DNA of 22,579 nt. It comes from Actinomycetes bacterium (GTDB lineage: Bacteria > Actinomycetota > Actinomycetes > Actinomycetales > Cellulomonadaceae). Made by a program: the position numbers and the translations under genes. Shown piece after piece: positions 6,907 to 14,937 of this stretch. Positions within the stretch are counted from its first letter, which is position 1, and each line of letters starts with the position of its first letter. Where the stretch lies: assembly GCA_023389455.1 (NCBI GenBank), contig JAEWEJ010000130.1:1-22579 (forward strand). The letters are read 5' to 3'. Below the pieces are notes generated by a model. It searched no databases. It had not been told where the DNA came from and saw only the letters and a list, made by a program, of their open reading frames with translations.

Positions 6907-9687
6907 ATGACCCAGCCCGAACGCCCGGCGCCGGCCGGCCCCCGCACCCCGTTCACCCGGCGGCAGATCCTCCAGCTCGCCGGGGCCGCAGGCCTCGTCG
7001 CCGCTGCCGGGCCGCACCTCGGTCCCGTCGCCCGCGCCCTGGCCGCCGAGCTCCCCACGGCGCGCACCGAGATCGGCACGCGCGCACGGCCCTTCGCACT
7101 GGGCCAGGTGCGTCTGACCGCCGGCCGCTGGACCCAGAACCAGGACCGCACCCTGGCCTACCTGCGCAGCGTCGACATCGACCGGCTGCTCTACACCTTC
7201 CGCGCCAACCACCGGCTCTCGACGCAGGGCGCCCAGCCCCTGGGGGGCTGGGAGGCGCCGACCTTCCCGTTCCGCAGCCACAGCCAGGGGCACTTCCTCA
7301 CGGCCTGGGCCCAGGCGTGGGCCGTGCTGGGCGACACCACGTGCCGCGACAAGGCCGCCGCGATGGTCGCCGGGCTGGCCCGCTGCCAGGACAACGACAC
7401 CGCCGCCGGGTTCGCCACCGGGTACCTGTCCGGGTTCCCCGAGTCCGAGTTCTCGGTCGCGGAGACCGGGACCGGCAACGGGAACGTGCCCTACTACGCC
7501 CTCCACAAGACCCTCGCCGGACTCCTCGACGTCTGGCGGCTGCTGGGCAGCACCCAGGCCCGCGACGTGCTGCTGCGCCTCGCCGGCTGGGTCGACACGC
7601 GCACGGCACGGCTGTCGCAGGCGCAGATGCAGACGTGCCTGCGGGTCGAGTTCGGCGGCATGAACGCCGTGCTGGCCGACCTGTACCTCATGACCGACGA
7701 CAGCCGCTGGCTGCGCGTCGCCCAGCGGTTCGACCACGCCGCGTCGTTCGACCCGCTGGCCGCCAACCGCGACCAGCTCAGCGGCTCGCACGCCAACACG
7801 CAGGTCCCCAAGTGGGTCGGCGCCGCGCGCGAGTACAAGTCCACGGGCACCACGCGCTACCGCGACATCGCGCGCAACGCCTGGGCCATCACCGTCGGGG
7901 CGCACACCTACGCGATCGGCGGCAACAGCGAGGCCGAGCACTTCCGTCCCGCGAACGCGATCGCGACGTACCTCGACAACGACACGTGCGAGCAGTGCAA
8001 CACGTACAACATGCTCAAGCTCACGCGCGAGCTGTGGACGCTCGACCCCGACGACGCCCGCTACTTCGACTTCTACGAGCGCGCGCTGCTCAACCACCTG
8101 CTGGGTGCGCAGAACCCGTCGGACCCGATGGGCGGGTTCTCGTACTTCACGCCGCTGCGCCCGGGCGGCCGGCGCGGCGTCTCCTCCGGGCCGGCGTGGG
8201 GCGGCGGCACGTTCTCGACGCCGTACACGACGTTCTGGTGCTGCCAGGGCACGGGCATCGAGACCAGCACCAAGCTCATGGACTCGATCTACTTCTTCGA
8301 GGGCACCACGCTCACGGTCAACCTGTTCATGGCCTCGACGCTCACGTGGGCCGAGCGGGGTCTCACCGTCACGCAGGCCACGTCCTACCCCGCGGCGGAC
8401 ACCACCACCCTGACCGTCGGCGGGAGCCCGTCGGGGTCGTGGACCGTCCGCGTCCGCATCCCGTCCTGGGCGACCGGCGCCTCGCTCACGCTCAACGGCG
8501 CACCGCTGGACGTCCCGGCAGCGCCGGGGACGTACAGCTCCGTCACGCGCACCTGGGCGGCCGGCGACGCGCTGGGCGTGCGCCTGCCCATGACCGTGCG
8601 CGTCGAGCCGACCAACGACGACCCCCGCACGGGCGCGGTCTTCTACGGTCCGGTCGTGCTGTCGGGGAACTACGGCGACCGGACGCTGTCGGCGCCGCCG
8701 ACCCTGGACGTCGCGTCCGTCACGCGGACCAGCACGTCGTCCCTCGCGTTCACCGCCCGCGCGGACGGCCAGGCGGTCCCGCTCGGGCCGTTCTACGACG
8801 CGCACGGGCACAACTACACCGTCTACTGGCGCACGAGCGGCTCCGGCGGCACGCCCTCCGGCGGCTCCGGCCCGTACCGCCTGGTCAACGCGGCCAGCGG
8901 CCTGGTGCTCGGCATCGCCGGGATGTCCACCGCCGACGGCGGCCTGGCGCTGCAGTGGTCCGACAACGGGTCCGCCGACCACGACTGGGTGCTCGTGCCC
9001 GACGGCGACGGCCTCAAGCTGCGCAACGTGCACAGCGGCAAGGTGCTGGGCGTCGAGAACATGTCGACCGCCGACGGCGCGCGCGTCCTGCAGTGGGGGG
9101 ACACGGGCACCGCCGACCACCGCTGGACGCTGCTCGACGCGGGCGACGGCACGCACCGCGTCCGCAACGCGCACACGTCGCGTGTGCTCGGCCTGCAGGG
9201 CAACGGCACCGCGCAGGGCACGCCGGCCGTCATGACCGGCGACGACGGCACCACCGACAACCGCTGGCGCGTCGTGCCAACCGGGGCACGCCGCATCCAG
9301 AACCGGAACAGCGGCCTGGTGCTGGGCGTCACGGACATGTCCACGGCCGACGGCGCACGGGTGCTGCAGTGGGGCGACACGGGCACGGCGGACCACCTGT
9401 GGACGGCCGTGCTGGGCGGCGACGGTCTGCTGCGCGTGCGCAACCAGCACACGGGCAAGGTGCTGGCCGTCGACGGCACGGGCAACGGCGGCCGTGCGGT
9501 GTCGACCACCGACACGGGCGCGAGCGCGCAGCGGTGGCGGCTGCGGTACGGCTCCGACGGGTACTTCCGGCTGCAGAGCGCGACCGGCCGGGTGCTCGGC
9601 GTCGACGCCATGTCGACGACCCAGGGGGCCGCGGTCCTGGTGTGGGACGACAGCGGCACCGCCGACCACCTGTGGCGGTTCGTCTGA
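6907..9687 (+). CDS. Tat-exported GH127-type beta-L-arabinofuranosidase with ricin-type lectin repeats
   Basis: A 926-residue secreted enzyme predicted to release L-arabinofuranose from plant polysaccharides or glycoproteins. The N-terminus has a twin-arginine motif (TRRQILQ) and a hydrophobic stretch ending near ARALAAE, so export is folded, via Tat. Residues about 55-640 form the DUF1680 domain. Glu362 and Cys364 (TCEQCNTYNM) and Cys445-Cys446 (FWCCQGTG) match the Glu-Cys-Cys-Cys zinc/cysteine-nucleophile site of GH127 and GH146. A Gly/Ser linker (about 645-657) leads to six ricin-B-like repeats (QW or xxW at the end of each, several with MSTADG), making two beta-trefoil carbohydrate-binding domains. 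The ATG at 6907 has GGAGAGG about 8 nt upstream. Assignment to GH127 versus GH146 is not settled by eye. Confidence 0.9.
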   Translation: MTQPERPAPAGPRTPFTRRQILQLAGAAGLVAAAGPHLGPVARALAAELPTARTEIGTRARPFALGQVRLTAGRWTQNQDRTLAYLRSVDIDRLLYTFRANHRLSTQGAQPLGGWEAPTFPFRSHSQGHFLTAWAQAWAVLGDTTCRDKAAAMVAGLARCQDNDTAAGFATGYLSGFPESEFSVAETGTGNGNVPYYALHKTLAGLLDVWRLLGSTQARDVLLRLAGWVDTRTARLSQAQMQTCLRVEFGGMNAVLADLYLMTDDSRWLRVAQRFDHAASFDPLAANRDQLSGSHANTQVPKWVGAAREYKSTGTTRYRDIARNAWAITVGAHTYAIGGNSEAEHFRPANAIATYLDNDTCEQCNTYNMLKLTRELWTLDPDDARYFDFYERALLNHLLGAQNPSDPMGGFSYFTPLRPGGRRGVSSGPAWGGGTFSTPYTTFWCCQGTGIETSTKLMDSIYFFEGTTLTVNLFMASTLTWAERGLTVTQATSYPAADTTTLTVGGSPSGSWTVRVRIPSWATGASLTLNGAPLDVPAAPGTYSSVTRTWAAGDALGVRLPMTVRVEPTNDDPRTGAVFYGPVVLSGNYGDRTLSAPPTLDVASVTRTSTSSLAFTARADGQAVPLGPFYDAHGHNYTVYWRTSGSGGTPSGGSGPYRLVNAASGLVLGIAGMSTADGGLALQWSDNGSADHDWVLVPDGDGLKLRNVHSGKVLGVENMSTADGARVLQWGDTGTADHRWTLLDAGDGTHRVRNAHTSRVLGLQGNGTAQGTPAVMTGDDGTTDNRWRVVPTGARRIQNRNSGLVLGVTDMSTADGARVLQWGDTGTADHLWTAVLGGDGLLRVRNQHTGKVLAVDGTGNGGRAVSTTDTGASAQRWRLRYGSDGYFRLQSATGRVLGVDAMSTTQGAAVLVWDDSGTADHLWRFV

Positions 9688-9705
9688 CGGCCGGTCCGGC
9701 CGTCA
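9685..9705. terminator. Bidirectional terminator containing both convergent stop codons
   Basis: TGACGGCCGG (9685-9694) and CCGGCCGTCA (9696-9705) are perfect complements around one central T. The TGA of the GH127 gene is the first triplet of the left arm, and the stop of the convergent marR gene is the last triplet of the right arm. The real hairpin loop must open a few central pairs. There is no U-tract. Confidence 0.55.
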
Positions 9706-10173
9706 GCCCGTGACGACCGCGCAGCGGTCCTCGCCGGGCTCGGCGGTGCCGCTGGCACGCGCGAGCAGGTCCCGCAGGGTGTCGCGCTCGACGGGGGCCA
9801 GGCCACGGAGGACGCGGTCCTCGGCCGCGGCGATGCGGCCCTCGACGTCCGCGAGGACTCTCCTGCCGGCGTCGGTCGCGGCGATGCGGCGCACGCGGCG
9901 GTCCGCCGGGTCGGGGCAGCGCGCGACCAGGCCCGCGGCGCACAGGTCGTCGAGCAGGTAGGTCATGACGGTGCGGTCGATGCCGAGGTGGCCGGCGAGC
10001 GCGGCCTGGCTGGGCGGCTCCGCGGCGGTGACGACGACGCGCAGCAGGTGGTACCCGCGCGGCCCGGCGGGGATCGGGCCAAGGGCCTCCCCGACGGCGT
10101 CGCGCCACCGGCCGAGCAGCGTGCCCAGCTGCCAGCCGAGGTCGTCGCCCGTGCGCGTCGTGGTGTCGGTCAC
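9703..10173 (-). CDS. MarR-family transcriptional regulator
   Basis: A 156-residue winged-helix regulator. A dimerisation helix at the N-terminus is followed by the HTH in PSQAALAGHLGIDRTVMTYLL, the DLCAAGLVAR helix and the wing DPADRRVRRIAAT, where the D-x-R-R pattern is characteristic of MarR. It then ends in a C-terminal dimerisation helix. It is divergent from the LLM-FAD fusion oxidoreductase with 79 nt between, the classic layout for a MarR repressor controlling a neighbouring redox enzyme. It is convergent with the GH127 gene. The ligand is unknown. Confidence 0.92.
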   Translation of the reverse strand: MTDTTTRTGDDLGWQLGTLLGRWRDAVGEALGPIPAGPRGYHLLRVVVTAAEPPSQAALAGHLGIDRTVMTYLLDDLCAAGLVARCPDPADRRVRRIAATDAGRRVLADVEGRIAAAEDRVLRGLAPVERDTLRDLLARASGTAEPGEDRCAVVTG

Positions 10174-10206
10174 GGCACCAGCATACCCGTTGCCCCACAG
10201 ATCGTC

Positions 10207-10238
10207 GGTCGTGCATATGATCTACCCAGCACACGACC
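10207..10238. promoter_or_regulatory. Candidate MarR operator and promoter between divergent genes
   Basis: GGTCGTG (10207-10213) and CACGACC (10232-10238) form an inverted repeat with an 18-nt spacer. The spacer contains TATGAT (10216-10221), a good -10 hexamer for the oxidoreductase gene. The nearest -35-like TTGCCC (10190-10195) is 20 nt away, longer than usual. GGAGG at about 10241 serves the downstream gene. Confidence 0.35.
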
Positions 10239-10252
10239 ACGGAGGCGACGCC

Positions 10253-12517
10253 ATGACCGACTACGGGCACGAGCTGCAGCTCGGCACGTTCCTCACCCCG
10301 CAGAACGCCGACCCGCAGACCGCGGTCGACCTGGCCGCGCTCACCGAGCAGGCCGGCCTCGACCTGGTGACGTTCCAGGACCACCCGTACCAGCCGTCGT
10401 TCCTCGACACGTGGACGCTGCTGTCGTACGTCGCCGCCCGCACCGAGCGCGTGCACCTGTCCGGCAACGTCCTCAACGTGCCCATGCGCCCGCCGGCGGT
10501 CCTCGCGCGCGCCGCCGCGAGCCTCGACCTGCTGTCCGGTGGGCGCGTCGAGCTCGGCCTGGGCGCCGGGGCGTTCTGGGACGCGATCGAGGGCATGGGG
10601 TTCCCGCGGCTCACCCCCGGCCAGGCCGTCGACGCGCTCGACGAGGCCATCGACGTCATCCGCGCCCTGTGGGACACCGACGCGCGCGGTCCGCTGCGCG
10701 TCGGCGGCGAGCACCACCACCTCGCCGGCGCCAAGCGCGGACCGGCGCCCACGCACGACATCGGCATCTGGGTCGGCGCCTACAAGCCCCGCATGCTGCG
10801 CCTGGTCGGGCGCAAGGCCGACGGCTGGCTGCCCTCGCTGGGCTACCTGCAGCCCGGCGACCTGGCCCGCGGCAACGCGACCATCGACGCGGCCGCGACG
10901 GCCGCCGGCCGCGACCCGCGCGAGATCCGCCGCCTGGCCAACATCAGCGGCCGGTTCTCCCCCACCCCCGGCGACGGCCTCGACGGCCCGCCCGAGCAGT
11001 GGGTCGACGCCCTGGTCCGGTACGCGCTCGAGGACGGCATCGGCACGTTCGTCCTCGCCACCGACGACCCCGCGACCATCCGGACGTTCGGCGAGCAGGT
11101 CGCACCGGCCGTCCGCGACGCGGTCGCGGCCGAGCGCGCGTCGTCGGGCACCGCGGCGGGTCCGGTGCGCAGCGCGGCCGCGCTGGCCAAGCGGGTCGAG
11201 GGCATCGCCTACGACGCGGTCCCGGCGGCGCTGCCCGCGGTCGAGCCCGGGGACCGCGCGTACGCGTCCCTGCGCTCCACGTACATGCGCCGCGGCGCCC
11301 CGGGGCTCGTCCTGCTCCCCCGCACCACGCAGCAGGTGGTCGACGCGCTCGGGTACGCCCGCGAGCAGCGCGGACCCCTGGGCGTGCGGTCCGGCGGCCA
11401 CGGCATCTCCGGCCGGTCGACCAACGACGGCGGCGTGGTGCTCGACGTCGGCGCGCTGGACGAGGTGACGGTCCTCGACGAGGCGACGCGTCGGGTGCGG
11501 CTCGGCGCGGGCGCGACGTGGGGCAAGGTCGCCGCGACGCTGGCCCCGCACGGCTGGGCCGTCTCGTCGGGCGACTACGGCGGCGTCGGCGTGGGCGGGC
11601 TGGCGACGACCGGCGGGATCGGGCTGCTCGGCCGCTCCCAGGGCCTGACGATCGACCACGTCGTCGCCTACGAGGTCGTCACCGCGGACGGCACCGTGCG
11701 CGTCGTCGACGCCGACCACGAGCCCGAGCTGTTCTGGGGGCTGCGCGGCGCCGGCGGCAACCTGGGCGTCGTCACGTGGGTGGAGCTCGAGGCGCCCGAG
11801 GTGCCCGACGTCGTCTTCGCGACCATGACGTTCGATGCCTCGGACCCCGCGCGGCTGATCGAGCGCTGGGGGCGCACCGTCCAGGACGCGCCCCGGCAGC
11901 TCACCAGCTTCCTGCACCTGCAGGCCGGCGGCGGCGGGCGGCAGCCGCTCGCGCAGGCGATGACGGTGTGGGCCGACGACGACACGACGGCGGCCGTCGC
12001 CGCGCTCGAGGAGCTGCTGGGCTCCGGGCCGGTGCTCGACCAGCGCGCGACGCTCACGCCCTACACGGGTGTCGTCGGGCCGGTGGCCAGGCACCACGAC
12101 GGCGGGGCGCCGCCCGTCACCCGGTCCGGGCTGCTGCCCGCCATGACGGACGTCGCCGCCGCCGACCTCGGGCGCCTGCTCGGCTCCGGCGAGGCGATGC
12201 TGGTGCAGCTGCGCGCCACCGGGGGCGCCGGCAACGACCTCGCCCCCGACGCGACCGCGTACGCCCACCGGCACCAGCAGTTCTCCGTGACCACCTTCGC
12301 GGGGCGCTCGTCCCGCACCGGGCTGGACGACGCGTGGGACCGCCTCGCCCACCCGCACATGGACGGCCTGTACCTGTCGTTCGAGACCGACCCGCGCCCC
12401 GAGCGGCTGCGCGAGGCGTTCCCGCAGCTCACCCTCGACCGGCTGCGCGCGCTCAAGCGCACGTACGACCCGGACCACGTCTTCGACCAGAACTTCCCCA
12501 TCGACCCGCGGGGGTGA
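10253..12517 (+). CDS. Fusion of LLM-class flavin monooxygenase and BBE-type FAD oxidoreductase
   Basis: A 754-residue two-domain redox enzyme with no signal peptide. Residues about 1-300 are a luciferase-like (LLM, FMN or F420) TIM barrel: QLGTFLTPQN start, FQDHPYQ, LSGGRVELGLGAG and IWVGAYKPRML are family blocks. Residues about 345-540 are a PCMH-type FAD domain. The SGGHG histidine (His383) fits the 8-alpha-histidyl FAD attachment site. The second, cysteinyl attachment position of berberine-bridge enzymes appears to be Tyr442 (GDYGGVGVGG), so FAD would be attached once. The C-terminus (LKRTYDPDHVFDQNF) is the BBE motif. The ATG at 10253 is chosen for its GGAGG; the frame is open further upstream but crosses the promoter. 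Domain calls are firm; the substrate is unknown. Confidence 0.9.
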   Translation: MTDYGHELQLGTFLTPQNADPQTAVDLAALTEQAGLDLVTFQDHPYQPSFLDTWTLLSYVAARTERVHLSGNVLNVPMRPPAVLARAAASLDLLSGGRVELGLGAGAFWDAIEGMGFPRLTPGQAVDALDEAIDVIRALWDTDARGPLRVGGEHHHLAGAKRGPAPTHDIGIWVGAYKPRMLRLVGRKADGWLPSLGYLQPGDLARGNATIDAAATAAGRDPREIRRLANISGRFSPTPGDGLDGPPEQWVDALVRYALEDGIGTFVLATDDPATIRTFGEQVAPAVRDAVAAERASSGTAAGPVRSAAALAKRVEGIAYDAVPAALPAVEPGDRAYASLRSTYMRRGAPGLVLLPRTTQQVVDALGYAREQRGPLGVRSGGHGISGRSTNDGGVVLDVGALDEVTVLDEATRRVRLGAGATWGKVAATLAPHGWAVSSGDYGGVGVGGLATTGGIGLLGRSQGLTIDHVVAYEVVTADGTVRVVDADHEPELFWGLRGAGGNLGVVTWVELEAPEVPDVVFATMTFDASDPARLIERWGRTVQDAPRQLTSFLHLQAGGGGRQPLAQAMTVWADDDTTAAVAALEELLGSGPVLDQRATLTPYTGVVGPVARHHDGGAPPVTRSGLLPAMTDVAAADLGRLLGSGEAMLVQLRATGGAGNDLAPDATAYAHRHQQFSVTTFAGRSSRTGLDDAWDRLAHPHMDGLYLSFETDPRPERLREAFPQLTLDRLRALKRTYDPDHVFDQNFPIDPRG

Positions 12518-12663
12518 GCGCCCGGCCGGGGCACCGCGGCGACCCACGCCCGGTTGCATCGTTGGGAGGCACCACCCGCCCGCACCTCCCCCGAAAGGTG
12601 GCACCCCGGGTTCCACTCTGCGCCCGATGTGCCGAGCGCCGTCGCTGAGCAGCATGGATGCAG

Positions 12664-12705
12664 GCCACGAGGCACAGTCCCGGTGAGGTTCCGGGCCCTC
12701 GTGGC
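12664..12705 (+). promoter_or_regulatory. Two-tier leader hairpin before the serine hydrolase gene
   Basis: GCCACGAGG (12664-12672) pairs with CCTCGTGGC (12697-12705). Inside it CCCGG (12679-12683) pairs with CCGGG (12691-12695). It ends 3 nt before the AGGAGG ribosome-binding site (12709-12714) of the downstream gene, so it may influence translation or mRNA stability. The remaining 12518-12663 shows no gene and no clear promoter. Confidence 0.45.
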
Positions 12706-12719
12706 GCCAGGAGGCCGCC

Positions 12720-14702
12720 ATGTCCCCGGCACCACGCACCCACCGTCGCACCGCCCGCGGCGCCGCCCTCGCCGTGCTCGGCGCGACCGTCGCCGCCGTG
12801 CTCTCGGCATGCGCCGGGACGCCCCAGGCCGCGCCGGAGCCGCGGGTCCCCGTGGCCGCGTCGACCGAGGGGCTCACCCGCTCCGACGTCGACGCGTGGC
12901 TCGACGGGATGCTGCCCGAGGCGCTCGCCGAGGGGAGCATCGCCGGCGCCACCGTCGCGGTCGTCGCCGACGGCGAGGTCCTCACCGCCCGCGGCTTCGG
13001 CGAGGCCGACGTCGAAGCGGGCACGGCCGTCGACCCCGCGCGCACGCTGTTCCGTGCCGGCTCGGTGTCGAAGGTGCTCACCGCGACCGCCGTCATGCAG
13101 CTCGTCGAGGACGGTCGCGTCGACCTCGACACCGACCTGCGCGAGTACCTCGACGAGGACCCGTCGTACCCGCAGCCGGTGACGCTGCGGCACGCGCTGA
13201 GCCACACCCCGGGCTTCGAGGAGCGCGTCGGCGGGGCGATCCTCGAGCCGGGGGCGCCGGCACCGCCCCTGCGCGACCTCGTGCTGCAGGACCCGCCCGC
13301 GCAGGTCTACGACCCGGGCACGACCCCGTCGTACTCGAACTACGGGTACCTGCTGGCCGGGCACGTCGTCGAGCAGGTGACCGGCACGCCGTTCGACGAG
13401 TACCTCGCCGAGCACGTCCTCGCCCCCGCCGGCATGTCGTCCTCGACGTTCTCCCAGCCGGTGCCCGACGCCCTCGCCGGGGACGTGGCGCTCGGGTACC
13501 GGCAGGCCGACGGCCCCGCGGTGACGTTCGAGACCGTCGCGGACGCACCCGCGGGAGCCCTGACGACGAGCGCGACCGACATGGGCCGCTTCCTGCTCGC
13601 CCAGCTCGGCCGTCCGACGACCGGTGAGCCGCTGCTCGGGGACGCGACGCGTGCCGCCATGCAGCGGCCCGCGCTCGACGCCGCCACGCTCGGTGCGCTG
13701 GCCGGTGCGCCCCGCATGGGCCTCGGCTGGTTCGACGAGTCCCGCAACGGGCACCGCGTCGTCGGGCACGGCGGGGACACCATCTACTTCCACTCCCACC
13801 TGCAGCTGTGGCCGGACGACGCGGCGGGGATCTTCGTGTCGTTCAACAGCGTCGGCGCCGAGCACGCCGCGTACGACCTGCGCACCCGCGTGCTCGACGA
13901 GTTCGCCGACCGGTACTTCCCCGGCGACGCCCCGCGCGCCGGCACCGTCGACGACGCCACGCGCGCGCAGCACGCCGCGGCGTTCGCCGGGACGTACGAG
14001 ACGACGCGCGCCTTCCGCTCGACGTTCCTCAACCTCTCGACGATCGTGCAGCCCACCCGGGTGAGCGTCCTGGACGACACCCGCGTGGTCGTCACCGCCG
14101 CGGGGATGCCGCCGACGGTCTACGAGGAGGACACCCCGTGGGTCTACCGGCAGGTCGACGGGCCCCAGGTGCTGGCCGTCGCGACGGACGACGACGGGAA
14201 CGTCACGCGGTACGGGCACGACTCGGCGTTCACCGAGGTGCGGGTCGGCCCGGCGCGCGCCGCACTCGTCCCCACGCTGCTCGCGGTGGTCGGCCTGCTC
14301 GTCCTGGGGCTGCTCGGCGCGGCCGTCGCCGCCGTCGTCCGGCGGGTGCGCCGCCGCCGCGCACCGACCCCGGCCGAGCCCCGCACGCTCGCCGAGCGGC
14401 TGCCGCGGGTGCTCACCCTCGGGGCCGGGGTGACGACGCTCGTCGCGGTCGGCCTGTGGGTGAAGATCCTGCTCGACCTCAACTCGGTCGTGCTGCCCTC
14501 GGAGGCCTTCGTCCGCACCGCCCAGGTGCTCACCGGGCTCGGTGCGCTCGGCGCGCTCGCGGCGGCGTGGCTCGTCGTGGTCGAGGCGCGAGGCGGCCGG
14601 TGGCTGCGCGTCGCCGGTGCCGGCGTCTTCCTCGTCGCGCTGGGCGCGATGACCTGGGTGGCGAACGCGGCGATGCTCGTCTCGCCGGACATCACGTACT
14701 GA
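12720..14702 (+). CDS. Lipoprotein serine hydrolase, class C beta-lactamase/PBP fold, with C-terminal membrane helices
   Basis: A 660-residue surface enzyme of the beta-lactamase-related (Pfam Beta-lactamase/AmpC) family, which includes DD-peptidases, esterases and D-amino-acid hydrolases. The N-terminus has a lipobox LSAC with Cys31 as lipidation site. Catalytic motifs are in the right order and spacing: S-V-S-K (Ser115 nucleophile, Lys118), Y-S-N (Tyr205) and H-G-G (His350). A linker domain of about 130 residues follows. Four hydrophobic segments (roughly 514-540, 565-587, 598-625, 635-655) then anchor the C-terminus in the membrane, with a basic loop RRVRRRR after the first. AGGAGG lies 5 nt before the ATG. 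Substrate cannot be told; it is more likely peptidoglycan or a small ester/peptide than a beta-lactam. Confidence 0.88.
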   Translation: MSPAPRTHRRTARGAALAVLGATVAAVLSACAGTPQAAPEPRVPVAASTEGLTRSDVDAWLDGMLPEALAEGSIAGATVAVVADGEVLTARGFGEADVEAGTAVDPARTLFRAGSVSKVLTATAVMQLVEDGRVDLDTDLREYLDEDPSYPQPVTLRHALSHTPGFEERVGGAILEPGAPAPPLRDLVLQDPPAQVYDPGTTPSYSNYGYLLAGHVVEQVTGTPFDEYLAEHVLAPAGMSSSTFSQPVPDALAGDVALGYRQADGPAVTFETVADAPAGALTTSATDMGRFLLAQLGRPTTGEPLLGDATRAAMQRPALDAATLGALAGAPRMGLGWFDESRNGHRVVGHGGDTIYFHSHLQLWPDDAAGIFVSFNSVGAEHAAYDLRTRVLDEFADRYFPGDAPRAGTVDDATRAQHAAAFAGTYETTRAFRSTFLNLSTIVQPTRVSVLDDTRVVVTAAGMPPTVYEEDTPWVYRQVDGPQVLAVATDDDGNVTRYGHDSAFTEVRVGPARAALVPTLLAVVGLLVLGLLGAAVAAVVRRVRRRRAPTPAEPRTLAERLPRVLTLGAGVTTLVAVGLWVKILLDLNSVVLPSEAFVRTAQVLTGLGALGALAAAWLVVVEARGGRWLRVAGAGVFLVALGAMTWVANAAMLVSPDITY

Positions 14703-14937
14703 CCGACTCGTCCGACCCCGGACTGCCCGTCCCGCCCCCGGCGACACGGACGGCACGGGAGGATGACGGCCGTGCCGACGGTCGGAACGCCGTCCCCCGC
14801 GCTCGCACGGCGAGCCGCGGGGGCGGCGGCGCCTCACCCGCCACCGGCGCCCGGTGAGAAAGCCCGGGACGGACTCCACATCTCGGGCGGTGAGGCGCGT
14901 TGTGAGGGTGCACCACCCCACCAACCCTGGAGGACAC
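14703..14937 (+). other. Intergenic leader of the repeat-protein/sigma operon
   Basis: No gene is visible in these 235 nt. A GGAAC word at 14784-14788, the usual ECF -35 core, lacks a convincing -10 at the right distance. CTCACC and GGTGAG (about 14833-14857) can form a short hairpin that may end the serine hydrolase transcript. CTGGAGGA about 6 nt before the ATG at 14938 is a good ribosome-binding site. Confidence 0.4.

Noticed and set aside
6709..9669. Very long open frame antisense to the GH127 gene
   Set aside because: The product is low-complexity Arg/Val/Gly-rich with no domain, while the sense frame has Tat, GH127 and ricin motifs.
9965..10252. N-terminal extension of the LLM-FAD fusion protein
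   Set aside because: It is antisense to marR and crosses the promoter region; the ATG at 10253 has a good GGAGG.
12664..12705. Cobalamin-riboswitch-like words (CCGGTGAGGTTCCGG) before the serine hydrolase gene
   Set aside because: Only the stem-loop words resemble the class. The conserved GCCACTG region and other cobalamin core blocks are absent, and the gene has no link to cobalamin.
9329..13207. 1292-residue minus-strand open frame across marR, the fusion oxidoreductase and the serine hydrolase
   Set aside because: It runs antisense to well-supported genes and shows no recognisable protein motifs.
14784..14788. GGAAC as an ECF -35 element for the repeat-protein operon
   Set aside because: No suitable -10 (such as CGTC or TCT) occurs about 16-17 nt downstream, so I do not call a promoter.
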